Made by a program: the position numbers and the translations under genes. Of a stretch of 19,468 bases of DNA, positions 1-7,302 are shown in pieces. How positions within the stretch are numbered: position 1 is the first letter of the stretch; the number at the start of each line of letters is the position of its first letter. The notes beneath the pieces are model-generated. The model was not told the DNA's origin. It searched no databases and saw only the letters and a list, made by a program, of their open reading frames with translations. Source of the DNA: DATDWC01 sp035289805 (GTDB lineage Bacteria > Patescibacteriota > Gracilibacteria > Peribacterales > Peribacteraceae); contig DATDWC010000102.1 of the NCBI GenBank assembly GCA_035289805.1, positions 1 to 19,468 of the forward strand, given 5' to 3'.

Positions 1-3000
1 TAATCAGGGCTCCTCTGTACTGGCCCGGAAGGTAGTACAGGTGCTGCAGGTGCTACTGGAGCGGCTTGACCACTCTGTGCCACGAGAATCCGACCTTTGC
101 TCCGTAAACCCCCTTCTTGGAAGTTAAGAGGGAGATCCATGTTGTTCATTGCTTCGAAGAGCTCAATATCTTTTCTCCCTACTCCTAGTCCCGGTGGCAA
201 TCGGGTGGGATCAGAAAATTTTTCTTTGTTCTGTTCGTAGACAGAGTGCCTCACCAAAAGTTCATCCATGACTTCGTCCTTCCATGCAGCTTCGGAGAGA
301 CCTTCTCTGCTCATGAGTTCCTCTCCTCGTTTCTCAAGCTCGGGTACCGTGAGGTGGAGCGCGTCGTAGACATCGGTGAGGAACGTAGGGAAGACTTCCC
401 GCAGCGCATCGTGCAGAGCGTGCCTACGCTCGTGAGAGAGCGTGAGTTCCCTCATCGATTGGCCATAGTGATCAATGGCCGTTTTATTGAGCACGATTTT
501 TTTCTCCGTGCGGCTATAGACTCCAAAGACGAAGCCCGGTTTATCTCGGAGTGTTTCTTCTTGTGCGACATATTTTGCAAACTCATTTTCTTCTAATTCT
601 GTGTATTCCTTTTGGTTCTTTTCGAGAATCGCGATGAGACGCTTGAGCGAATCTATCCGCCATTTTGCATCGATGAGGAATCTACTCCCCCGATCCTCGC
701 GCTCTTTTGCAGAGCGAAGGAGCACGCCGATGCCTCCTACTTCCCGTGCGATTTCCCCCCGTACTTTGGTTCCGAATGCATCATCTGAAGCTCCAAGGTA
801 AGAGGGGAGTATCTGCTCGATACTTTGCTCTATGGAACGAAATTCCTCTTCTACGCCACGGATTTCCCGTGTTGTTTGAGGAGCTTTTTCCTGCAGAGAT
901 ATTTTCTTCTCCAGAACCGATGCAGTGACTTTTTGCGCGTCTACACTTTGGAATATATTGATGCGGTTCTCTGTAGTAGAGCGGAGGTTCACTTTTCCAT
1001 TTGCAACAGGTTCCAGTACCTCACGGATAACACGAGTGGATTTTGGATTCTCTACAATTTTACGTGCAGTGTTCTTTGTTTTCTCGCGCCGGCGCTTTTC
1101 CTCCTCTGCAATTTCATCAGCATCTCTGACATCATTCGTAAGCGCCTTGAGCGCCTGCAATGCGATATTTGCAGCACTGAGGGGATCTGGTTCACTTCGG
1201 AGCGAAAACGGAGGGTACAGTTTTTCGAGTGCGAGAATGGTGGCGATTTCATCTTCCGTCACTGCCTCTGGCCACTTCTCCCATGGCATTTCTTCGATGA
1301 CTGTGGCCATTTTCTCTACGTCTGCATCCTGAACATTCAGACGTTCCTCCATCCTCTGTTTGAGTTTCTTCGAGAACGATTCGAGGAGTGATGCGCTTTC
1401 TGCATGGATCTCCGCCTCGAGCACTCGGAGAATTTTCTCTTCCTGCTCTGCGGTGAAAGATTCGTGCATCGCAAGGCGGAGGATGCGTCCCTGTTCGTAC
1501 TCGTGATCGAGTGCCTTGATGGTGGAATCCTTGGGCACCGCAGCGAGCGACACATTCTGCTCTACGAGTTCCTGTACACGTTTTTCACGCTTCATTGCAT
1601 ACTCAAGATCACTCTTCCGATGGAGGAGTGATGGCTCCCGATAGATCTTTTGACTTTTTTCGGGCGGGAGGAGATCTTCGTAGTGCTGAAGACGCTTTCG
1701 ATTTTCTCCAATGATTCGCTCTTCCGAAACATCTGCGAGCGCCTTGAGGAGTACCTCGGGATTTGCTTCCCGCAGAATCTCCGCTCCCTCAGGAGAAGTA
1801 TCTTCGAGCAATTCTGCGATATTTGTTCGTGCCCTCGTTGCTTCGCGGCGTAAATCATCAGAAGAACTCAAAGCATTCTTTCTCCACTCTCCTATCTTCT
1901 TCTCCACAGTGTGACTTTCATCAAATGTTGGCTCATTACTCATGAGCCATGAGTGCAGCACCAGAATTTCCTCCACATCTGCCTTGAGTGGGTGATCGGT
2001 GGCGGCGATGCGCTTTTCGAGAGAGGCAAAGTCTGCGCGTGCTTTTTCCGTGGAATCTTCGATCAAGGGAATAAATCCAGCTCGCTCCCGTGGGAACCCG
2101 CGGGCTCCACGCTGCAAGAGTGTAAGCACTGTGCCCTTCACTCGTTCAAGTAGACTCACAGGTTCTGTAGCTCTACCGAATGCGATCTCGTGCTTGAGGA
2201 GTGCGATTTCCTCGAGCGTGATGAGGGCACAGGTGTACTTGAGTCCTTCCGCGCGGGGCCTCAGTGCTTGGAGCCAGCCGCCTTGTTCGCATGCCTTACC
2301 CAGAATCGAGAACACGTTCTGTCCTCCTTTTTCTGCGCCCTTTTCCTCCAGACGTTTTGCAATCCCATCATTCCCTGTGAGCGTGCGCTTCTTCTCGTGT
2401 TCCTTCCGAAGAAACTCACGGATTTCCTCACTCTCTGCGTAGGTTTCCTTCTTTTTTGCTTCCGCTTCCTCCTCTGGTTTCTGCTCCTCCATTGCAATTT
2501 CCGCTTCCACTACTGTCATTGCTGCAATCACACGTGCGGAGAGCTCAAAGTATTCGCCCTGCTCTGTAGAATCGAGAAGGTATTCCCCGTAGTGGAATAT
2601 TGCATAGAGACTCTGCAGCGCCCTCAGCCGTTCCTCGGCGTTGCCGCTCTGCGGCAGAACCAGATCGTGCCTGGTGCTTGCAATTCTCCGGAAGAGCGAG
2701 AGGCGCTTCCCTCGATCCTGTAGTTCCTGAAAAATGGTATCGGGAGAGAGATCCATGCGCTCCACTGCAGCATTCGTGAGGAACGATGCGATCGCCCTAT
2801 AGAGCGGGTGCTGCATTTTGGCAATTTCGGCGAGGAGGAGTTTCCAGCGTGATTTCTTCTTTGCCGGTGTTTCTGCTTTTTCCTGTTTCTCATTTTGCTT
2901 GAGTGCCTTCGTGAGATCCTCATCCTTCTCTGGCTTTGGTGCTATGCACTCTGCAATCAGCGAGCGGATTTCTGCAGGTCGCATCGCTTTTTCTGTGATT

Positions 3001-3392
3001 GCCTGCTGTACACGTTTTGCGGTGCGCAGCGAGTGACCGCCCTGCTCGTAGACTGTTGCAGTGATTTCGTCCCGGTTCTGTTCCAGGTAGCGTCGCAGCG
3101 CATCCTCATTCCCCTGGTATTTTTCAAAATTGCTGAGGAGCGTATCCAGGGCAATCGCATTGATGCGCTTCTCGAATCCGAGTGCGATTTGTGCCGGAGG
3201 AATTTCTACACCTCCAGCAGGATGTTGCTGCCCCTGCTCGCCTGTGTTCGTGTTTCCGATGAGGAGTCCACCGTCATCATCCCTCTTCTTCCGATACAGA
3301 AGGAGCGGCTCCCCCCAGAGGGACCGCAAGGTTTCTGCGAATTGGCGATGAGTCACCCATGCCGTTTTTCGGAAGGAAGCGAATGAGTGCAT
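1..3392 (-). CDS. Giant coiled-coil protein with HExxH zincin motif (partial, C-terminus missing)
   Basis: One minus-strand frame is open from the ATG at 3392 to the left edge, over 1130 codons, with no stop. There is no signal peptide or obvious membrane segment, so it is probably cytoplasmic. Most of the chain is rich in Glu, Lys, Arg, Ala and Leu with long charged helical, coiled-coil-like stretches (about residues 90-950). Near the end, a strand-like segment (GVYSRTEKKIVLNK) is followed by LTLSHERRHALHD: HERRH at residues 987-991 (bases 434-420) fits the HExxH zinc-protease motif. A Glu at about residue 1044 in DEVMDELLVR could be a third zinc ligand, as in gluzincins. The last visible residues are Ala/Pro-rich. 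It starts two bases after the stop of the two-TM gene upstream, so the two are surely cotranscribed. I do not recognise the family; peptidase activity is inferred from motif and context only. Confidence 0.85.
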   Translation of the reverse strand, partial: MHSFASFRKTAWVTHRQFAETLRSLWGEPLLLYRKKRDDDGGLLIGNTNTGEQGQQHPAGGVEIPPAQIALGFEKRINAIALDTLLSNFEKYQGNEDALRRYLEQNRDEITATVYEQGGHSLRTAKRVQQAITEKAMRPAEIRSLIAECIAPKPEKDEDLTKALKQNEKQEKAETPAKKKSRWKLLLAEIAKMQHPLYRAIASFLTNAAVERMDLSPDTIFQELQDRGKRLSLFRRIASTRHDLVLPQSGNAEERLRALQSLYAIFHYGEYLLDSTEQGEYFELSARVIAAMTVVEAEIAMEEQKPEEEAEAKKKETYAESEEIREFLRKEHEKKRTLTGNDGIAKRLEEKGAEKGGQNVFSILGKACEQGGWLQALRPRAEGLKYTCALITLEEIALLKHEIAFGRATEPVSLLERVKGTVLTLLQRGARGFPRERAGFIPLIEDSTEKARADFASLEKRIAATDHPLKADVEEILVLHSWLMSNEPTFDESHTVEKKIGEWRKNALSSSDDLRREATRARTNIAELLEDTSPEGAEILREANPEVLLKALADVSEERIIGENRKRLQHYEDLLPPEKSQKIYREPSLLHRKSDLEYAMKREKRVQELVEQNVSLAAVPKDSTIKALDHEYEQGRILRLAMHESFTAEQEEKILRVLEAEIHAESASLLESFSKKLKQRMEERLNVQDADVEKMATVIEEMPWEKWPEAVTEDEIATILALEKLYPPFSLRSEPDPLSAANIALQALKALTNDVRDADEIAEEEKRRREKTKNTARKIVENPKSTRVIREVLEPVANGKVNLRSTTENRINIFQSVDAQKVTASVLEKKISLQEKAPQTTREIRGVEEEFRSIEQSIEQILPSYLGASDDAFGTKVRGEIAREVGGIGVLLRSAKEREDRGSRFLIDAKWRIDSLKRLIAILEKNQKEYTELEENEFAKYVAQEETLRDKPGFVFGVYSRTEKKIVLNKTAIDHYGQSMRELTLSHERRHALHDALREVFPTFLTDVYDALHLTVPELEKRGEELMSREGLSEAAWKDEVMDELLVRHSVYEQNKEKFSDPTRLPPGLGVGRKDIELFEAMNNMDLPLNFQEGGLRSKGRILVAQSGQAAPVAPAAPVLPSGPVQRSPD

Positions 3393-3394
3393 GG

Positions 3395-3898
3395 TTATAA
3401 TCGCAGAAGACGGGCAACGGTGTCAAGAAATCTTTCCTGCATTCCGGCGCGTTCCGGAAGGTACGAAAGGAGTATCTGTCGCACGATGCCGGGATCCGGA
3501 CTCTCTGTGACCGGGGTTTCCGGATCGCGAATGAGCACCACGACCTCTCCACGGAACGCACTCTGTGATGCAAAATGCAACTCTGTAAAATCTTTTCCGA
3601 GGAGGATCCAGAATTCTTTGAAATCAGACCAGAGGTGAGTGCGATCTTCGATTTCGATACCGATTGCGGTGAGACGAATTGTAATTTTCTTTGGATGGAC
3701 GTTCCGGAGGAGGAAGTACGTTCCTCCAAGCAGTAATGCGAGGAGCGCTGTGAGCCACGATCCATCGAAGAGTCCGTACGCTGCAAACATCAGAATGAAG
3801 ACGCCACCCACGGCATACCACTTTGTACTCCGCTTGTAGGGGTAGCGTTCCAGGGTCTGCCACAGCAGAACTATCTGCGAAGTAGGGGTAGTTGTCAT
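3395..3898 (-). CDS. Two-TM membrane protein with possible PH-like C-terminal domain
   Basis: A 167-residue protein. After a short polar N-terminus come two hydrophobic segments at about residues 27-46 (WYAVGGVFILMFAAYGLF) and 48-66 (WLTALLALLLGGTYFLL), forming a membrane hairpin. The remaining ~100 residues alternate short beta-like stretches (ITIRLTAIGIEIED, EFWILLGKDFTELHF, EVVVLIRDP) and end in a helix. This is the layout of bacterial PH-domain (bPH) membrane proteins, but the assignment rests on architecture, not on a diagnostic motif. It is the first gene after a strong promoter, and its stop codon is two bases before the start of the giant HExxH protein, so it may anchor or assist that protein. 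No Shine-Dalgarno sequence precedes the ATG. Confidence 0.8.
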   Translation of the reverse strand: MTTTPTSQIVLLWQTLERYPYKRSTKWYAVGGVFILMFAAYGLFDGSWLTALLALLLGGTYFLLRNVHPKKITIRLTAIGIEIEDRTHLWSDFKEFWILLGKDFTELHFASQSAFRGEVVVLIRDPETPVTESPDPGIVRQILLSYLPERAGMQERFLDTVARLLRL

Positions 3899-3928
3899 GA
3901 GTGTTTTTGTGGGTCTTTAAATCTCTTG

Positions 3929-3957
3929 ATTATAGCAGAAAATGGCTCATTTCTCAA
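3929..3957 (-). promoter_or_regulatory. Sigma70-type promoter with extended -10 for the two-TM/giant protein operon
   Basis: Read on the minus strand: -35 TTGAGA (3957-3952), a 17-bp spacer, then -10 TATAAT (3934-3929) preceded by TGC, an extended -10. The ATG at 3898 lies about 30 bases downstream of the -10. This is the best promoter match I see in the window. Confidence 0.8.
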
Positions 3958-3961
3958 TGAT

Positions 3962-3970
3962 TGCTACAAT
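3962..3970 (+). promoter_or_regulatory. Probable extended -10 promoter of tRNA-Val
   Basis: TGCTACAAT on the plus strand is an extended -10 with a 5/6 match in the hexamer. It lies 45 bases before the mature tRNA 5' end. I see no good -35 at 16-18 bp, so the extended -10 would have to compensate. It is back to back with the minus-strand promoter at 3929-3957. Confidence 0.45.
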
Positions 3971-4014
3971 ATGCCCATAAGCAATAACTCCGCTTTCTGT
4001 TCATTGTTTTACTG

Positions 4015-4091
4015 GGGCGCCTAGCTCAGCTGGTTAGAGCGACTCGCTTACACCGAGTAGGTCAGGGGTTCGAATCCCTTGGCGCCCACCA
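4015..4091 (+). tRNA. tRNA-Val (anticodon TAC)
   Basis: The 77 bases fold as a standard cloverleaf. The acceptor arms GGGCGCC and GGCGCCC pair perfectly over 7 bp. The D arm is GCTC/GAGC. The anticodon stem is ACTCG/CGAGT with loop CTTACAC, giving anticodon TAC, which reads GUA valine codons. The T arm AGGGG/CCCTT holds the loop TTCGAAT. The discriminator is A and CCA is encoded at 4089-4091. The gene ends 11 bases before the stop of the convergent secreted-protein gene. Confidence 0.97.
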
Positions 4092-4102
4092 ATTTTCTCC
4101 AT

Positions 4103-4738
4103 TCAATCCTTCCGAATCCGCGGACGATTCCGGAAGTAGCGAAGAGTGCCATCCTGAAATTTTTTGCTACCCGTATCAATTGTTTTTGATGCGGGACCGG
4201 AGAGACGATTCTCGTACGATGCATTTTTCTGCTTTCTGCCTGCAGCTTCCCGTAGGCGCATTTCCTGCCGGTTCTTGAGGAAGAAGACGCGGGCCTTCCT
4301 TGCATTGAGAGGGTTTGCGGCTCTCTCCAGTACTTCTTTCTTACGATCGAGTGTCTCCTGTTTTTTCTCTTCTACTGACTTCGCAAATTCGGGAAGCATT
4401 GCCTTTGCGCTCTCTTCGTATTCCTTCACCCTCCGGAATGCGCGACTCTCATCAATTCCTGATATTTTCCTGTTCTCGATGCTGCCGAGGAGTAAGCACC
4501 ACTGCCTCTGGAGGGTCGTGAGTTTCTGTGCGGGGCGACAGCGAGTGCCTCCATTGATGAGGAGGGGGAGAGACTGACCTGCTCCCTGGATCTCGAGTCG
4601 TGTGCGGCACTCTGCACGTTCCTGTCCGTTCAGATCTTCGCACACAGGAGATTCTGCTGAACTCATTTCTTCAGCATTCGCATGGAGAGGAAGAATGCTG
4701 AAAATAAGGAGGAGAAAGATGATGGAGGGGAGGCGCAT
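4103..4738 (-). CDS. Small secreted basic protein, unknown function
   Basis: A 211-residue protein with a clear signal peptide: MRLPSIIFLLLIFSILPLHANA followed by EEMSS, with a likely cut after Ala-Asn-Ala around residue 22. The mature part has a Cys-containing N-terminal section (VCEDLNGQERAEC, RCRPAQ, QRQWC; four Cys in all, possibly two disulfides). A highly charged Lys/Arg/Glu helical section follows, then a basic C-terminus (YFRNRPRIRKD). No known domain is recognisable. It is convergent with tRNA-Val, with no terminator visible between them. A weak TTGCCC / 17 bp / TAGCCT promoter-like pair lies upstream, after the terminator of the neighbouring secreted-protein gene. That neighbour also encodes a secreted basic Cys-containing protein, so the two may be functionally related. 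Confidence 0.8.
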   Translation of the reverse strand: MRLPSIIFLLLIFSILPLHANAEEMSSAESPVCEDLNGQERAECRTRLEIQGAGQSLPLLINGGTRCRPAQKLTTLQRQWCLLLGSIENRKISGIDESRAFRRVKEYEESAKAMLPEFAKSVEEKKQETLDRKKEVLERAANPLNARKARVFFLKNRQEMRLREAAGRKQKNASYENRLSGPASKTIDTGSKKFQDGTLRYFRNRPRIRKD

Positions 4739-4801
4739 GCTGTTGACAGGAGGTTGAAAACAAGGCTACCGATTTCTGGCACGGGGGGCAAGTTTGGCTT
4801 C

Positions 4802-4832
4802 AAAAAAAGCCCTGCAGCGAGTGCAGGGCTTT
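4802..4832 (-). terminator. Rho-independent terminator of the secreted-protein gene at 4849-5442
   Basis: Perfect 11-bp stem (arms 4806-4816 and 4822-4832, AAAGCCCTGCA type) with a 5-nt loop. On the minus strand it is followed by an uninterrupted T run (A run at 4802-4808 on the plus strand). It begins about 17 bases after the stop codon of the upstream minus-strand gene. Confidence 0.92.
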
Positions 4833-4848
4833 CGTATCATCATTTTCT

Positions 4849-5442
4849 TTATTCACCATCCGCTGGTTCTGCATTCTGGAGTTCCATCTCCAGAGAACGC
4901 GTGCGATCGCGTAAGTTCCCCGGCTCCTGGCGCTGACTCTGGTAGAGCTCCCGGCGGTTCTTCAGACGCTCGCTGCGCTCGAAGGGGGAGGGGTGTGGCC
5001 TAAAGTAGTTCCGGAGATTTTGGTTCAGCTTCATGAAGTCACTGTTACTTTCGTTTTTCAAGCGTGCCTTACGCTCTGCAGCAAAATCAGGCGATTCTGC
5101 TCCACGGACTTCGCGGCGGATTATCTGTGCCTCTGTGCGAAGATCCAGAGCTTTCTTCTGATTTGCGTTGCGACGGAGAACAGCCTGCTTCTTGCATTCC
5201 TTCACTGCTTTCATTCCATCGCCGTACCGTGTCATTTTGGAGCAGTCATCACGCATTTTTCGCATGGTGCTCCTCCGCATGCTCTGCATGGGAGCTGATT
5301 CCTCCACAGGCATGTATTCATCCATCATCATGGGATCAGAAGTGCCATCTTCCGGCATCATGCTCTCCTCTGCGAGAGCAGTGCCTGTGAGTGCAAAGAC
5401 GGAAGCCAGGCTAAGTGAAAGGACTCGGAATGTGTTCTTCAT
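4849..5442 (-). CDS. Secreted Met-rich basic protein, unknown function
   Basis: The start is set at 5442, where MKNTFRVLSLSLASVFALTG begins a textbook signal peptide with probable cleavage after ALA; the frame extends upstream but that part looks non-coding. The product is 197 residues. After the signal comes an acidic Met-rich stretch (EESMMPEDGTSDPMMMDEYM), then a long Arg/Lys-rich helical region with two Cys (DDCSKM and KECKKQ), and a charged C-terminus. The Met-rich part could bind copper or another metal, but that is speculation. Nothing identifies a family. The leader just before the ATG is almost pure pyrimidine, with no ribosome-binding site. It is divergent from rplU and ends in a strong terminator. 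Confidence 0.78.
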   Translation of the reverse strand: MKNTFRVLSLSLASVFALTGTALAEESMMPEDGTSDPMMMDEYMPVEESAPMQSMRRSTMRKMRDDCSKMTRYGDGMKAVKECKKQAVLRRNANQKKALDLRTEAQIIRREVRGAESPDFAAERKARLKNESNSDFMKLNQNLRNYFRPHPSPFERSERLKNRRELYQSQRQEPGNLRDRTRSLEMELQNAEPADGE

Positions 5443-5575
5443 AGAGGGAGAAGAGGGAAAATCACAAAACACGGGGGAACGTACCGAATGTTCGTGCTCT
5501 TCGGCAAGAGCATTTTCTCCATTGAAAAACACTTCCAGAAGGTTGCAACTCCCTTGTTTTCCCCATAGTATCCCT

Positions 5576-5896
5576 ATGTCTATGGCATTTGCTGTTGTCG
5601 ACATTGCCGGTTTTCAGGAAAACGTCACGGTGGGTGCTAAGCTCTCCGTGCCTTCCCTTCGCGGAAAAGAAGGGGAGAAGATCACTTTTAGCAATGTGCT
5701 CCTCATGGAGGATAAGGGCACGGTCCGCGTAGGACAGCCGTTTGTCTCGGGTGCCTCGGTAGAAGCCAAGGTCATCCGTCATGGTAAGGCAGAGAAGATC
5801 CGGGTTTTTAAGATGAAACTCCGGAAGCGCTACCGCAGAACTCAGGGGCATCGTCAGCCAATCACGGAAATCGAGGTAACGAAGATTAATGGATAG
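5576..5896 (+). CDS. rplU: Ribosomal protein bL21
   Basis: The product is 106 residues from the ATG at 5576 (104 from the second ATG at 5582), close to the usual ~103. The fold-typical pattern is visible: a start AFAVVDIAGFQENVTVGAKL (family: YAVI..GGKQY.V..G), ITFSNVLLMEDKGTVRVGQP, the VEAKVIRHGKAEKIRVFKMK core, and the conserved basic KRYRRTQGHRQPITEIEV tail with the RrtqGHRQ..T signature that contacts 23S rRNA. Which of the two nearby ATGs is used is uncertain; neither has a Shine-Dalgarno site. The usual partner rpmA (bL27) is not next to it; the following gene is a membrane protein. Confidence 0.95.
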   Translation: MSMAFAVVDIAGFQENVTVGAKLSVPSLRGKEGEKITFSNVLLMEDKGTVRVGQPFVSGASVEAKVIRHGKAEKIRVFKMKLRKRYRRTQGHRQPITEIEVTKING

Positions 5897-5952
5897 GCTT
5901 GCAAAGTTTCTGATTCCTACAGGCGACGTATTTTCTTGTGCACAGAGCCTCG

Positions 5953-5958
5953 TATAAT
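5953..5958 (+). promoter_or_regulatory. -10 element of the DoxX-like gene
   Basis: A perfect TATAAT hexamer 35 bases upstream of the ATG at 5994. The -35 region (ATTTTC at 17 bp) is poor. The predicted leader is about 29 nt and almost entirely pyrimidine (CTTCCTTCCTTTTTCTCT just before ATG). Confidence 0.6.
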
Positions 5959-5993
5959 TTTCCCTACATCTCTCACTTCCTTCCTTTTTCTCT

Positions 5994-6461
5994 ATGAAAC
6001 TTCCTCCCTCCCCTAAGTGCGCCGCCAAAATACTCCTCCGCGTGAGCTTTGGTGTTGCACTCGCGCTTGTCGGCGTGAATCACTACATGACGATCAGCAC
6101 GTTTGCGCCATTTGTTGCGGGAGGCCTCGGACCGATTGACGGTCTTGGTACGCTCTGGGCATACATTCTTCCCGCACTCATGATCGTTGGTGGTGCACTT
6201 CTTGCTGCGGGATACCGCGAAGATATCGGCGTCTATGCTTCGGGTGTTGCGCTCGCTTCCATTGTCATTGGTATGCTCCTGAAGCCAGTCTTTGGTGATC
6301 CTGCATCTCTTGGTACCGTGATGCCAGCCGTGAATGATGCATTCCTTTGGCTCCTCGTGTACTTCTTCGTAGTGAAGAGCTGCCTCTGCTCTGGCTCCTG
6401 CAAAGAAGGAGGCATGGCAATGGGTGGTCATGGGAATCAGCAGTCCTGTGGATGTTGCTAG
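5994..6461 (+). CDS. DoxX-like four-TM protein with Cys-rich tail
   Basis: A 155-residue protein with about four membrane segments: roughly residues 12-30 (LLRVSFGVALALVGVNHY), 55-72 (LWAYILPALMIVGGALLAAG), 78-97 (GVYASGVALASIVIGMLL) and 113-126 (AFLWLLVYFFVVK). An N-terminal R..fG.....G..H-like pattern and the four-helix layout fit the DoxX/SURF4-like group. The last 28 residues form a Cys-rich tail with six Cys (CLCSGSC and CGCC) plus one His, plausibly a metal- or thiol-binding appendage. The start follows a TATAAT promoter at a sensible distance. Family assignment is moderate, and the physiological role (redox or thiol chemistry at the membrane) is inference. Confidence 0.72.
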   Translation: MKLPPSPKCAAKILLRVSFGVALALVGVNHYMTISTFAPFVAGGLGPIDGLGTLWAYILPALMIVGGALLAAGYREDIGVYASGVALASIVIGMLLKPVFGDPASLGTVMPAVNDAFLWLLVYFFVVKSCLCSGSCKEGGMAMGGHGNQQSCGCC

Positions 6462-6479
6462 GAAAAATTCTAAGATTCT

Positions 6480-6522
6480 AAAAAAGCCAAAATCTCGAGA
6501 GTGCTCCTCTTGAGGTTTTGGC
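6480..6522 (-). terminator. Rho-independent terminator of clpP
   Basis: On the minus strand, a stem with arms at 6522-6512 and 6496-6486 (GCCAAAACCTC / GAGATTTTGGC, one A-C mismatch) has a loop that can form a small inner AGAG/CTCT helix. Six T (A run at 6480-6485) follow. It starts 18 bases after the clpP stop. On the plus strand the T run is missing, so it serves the DoxX-like gene only weakly if at all. Confidence 0.85.
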
Positions 6523-6540
6523 ATTTGGACTTTGGAATCT

Positions 6541-7167
6541 TTAGCCGATGATCCTATCAATCAAACCGTACTTGAGTGCTTCTTTGGCGGTCATGAATTT
6601 ATCGCGCTCGGTATCATCCTTCACTTTTGCGAGCGTCTGTCCTGAGTGCTTTGCAATCATCTCATTCAGCATTTCCTTTGTTTTAATAATGTGATCTGCA
6701 TGGATTGCGATATCTGTTGCCTGGCCCTCGGTCCCGCCGAGAGGTTGGTGGATCATGATCTCAGCATGCGGGAGCGCGAAGCGCTTTCCCTTGGTACCCC
6801 CCATTAAAATGATAGCCCCACCGCTTGCCGCCATCCCGAGGCACACAGTGGAGACGTTCGGCTTCACGATTTGCATCGTGTCGTACATGGCAAGGGTCGA
6901 AGTCACCTGTCCGCCGGGAGAATTCACATAGAGGGTGATGTCTTTGCCTGGATCCTGCTTCTCTAAGAAAAGGAGCTGTGCGATGATGGAGTTTGCGACT
7001 TCATCATTAATGGCGGTTCCAAGGAAGATGATGCGTTCCTCGAGGAGTCGACTGTAGATATCGTAGGTGCGCTCCCCATTTTGGGATCTCTCCACAACGT
7101 AGGGGATTACAAAGTTTCCGATGGGAGGAATCTTTCCCATGGAATGCGACTGAAGTGGTGAAGGCAT
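6541..7167 (-). CDS. clpP: ATP-dependent Clp protease proteolytic subunit ClpP
   Basis: A 208-residue serine peptidase (family S14), the proteolytic chamber that works with ClpX/ClpC unfoldases in the cytoplasm. The catalytic triad is visible: Ser115 in GMAASGGA, His140 in MIHQPLGG and Asp189 in DDTERDKF, with the family's exact spacing (25 and 49 residues). Also present are YVNSPGG, which forms the oxyanion region, and the EALKYGLID ending. One oddity is that the residue after the active Ser is Gly where most ClpP have Met (AASMGA). A second ATG at codon 10 is possible; the first residues resemble a short propeptide. The gene is a single transcription unit, divergent from miaA, with a -10 at 7200-7205 and its own terminator. 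No Clp ATPase gene is adjacent. Confidence 0.97.
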   Translation of the reverse strand: MPSPLQSHSMGKIPPIGNFVIPYVVERSQNGERTYDIYSRLLEERIIFLGTAINDEVANSIIAQLLFLEKQDPGKDITLYVNSPGGQVTSTLAMYDTMQIVKPNVSTVCLGMAASGGAIILMGGTKGKRFALPHAEIMIHQPLGGTEGQATDIAIHADHIIKTKEMLNEMIAKHSGQTLAKVKDDTERDKFMTAKEALKYGLIDRIIG

Positions 7168-7199
7168 GATGTACTCTTTGGAAAGGAAACGATGATGTC

Positions 7200-7205
7200 A
7201 TTATA
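7200..7205 (-). promoter_or_regulatory. -10 element of clpP
   Basis: A perfect TATAAT on the minus strand, 32 bases upstream of the clpP ATG, giving a leader of about 26 nt. No convincing -35 at 16-18 bp. I saw no CIRCE or CtsR-type operator nearby. Confidence 0.55.
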
Positions 7206-7302
7206 CGCCAAAGTGAGATTTTCCGTGAGTAGGCAGGGGAGGGGAATATGGTCTAGCTACTCTTCTCTCCTTGCTCGCAAAAAATGAGTATCCTCTCTCC
7301 CC

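Noticed and set aside
246..3386. Many medium plus-strand open frames
   Set aside because: They overlap one another and are shadows of the single minus-strand giant gene, whose frame is open throughout.
4048..4305. Minus-strand open frame ending in GAKGFEPLTYSV
   Set aside because: This peptide is the classic antisense translation of a tRNA gene; the frame overlaps tRNA-Val and the secreted-protein gene.
5470..5495. LexA-like GAAC...GTTC dyad between the secreted-protein gene and rplU
   Set aside because: Spacing of nine bases between half-sites does not fit the known SOS box, and the neighbouring genes are not SOS genes.
5462..6028. 188-codon minus-strand frame over rplU
   Set aside because: Shadow of bL21; the sequence has no coding features of its own.
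7168..7302. CIRCE or CtsR operator between clpP and miaA
   Set aside because: No matching inverted repeat found; only a -10 for clpP is supported, and no convincing miaA promoter.
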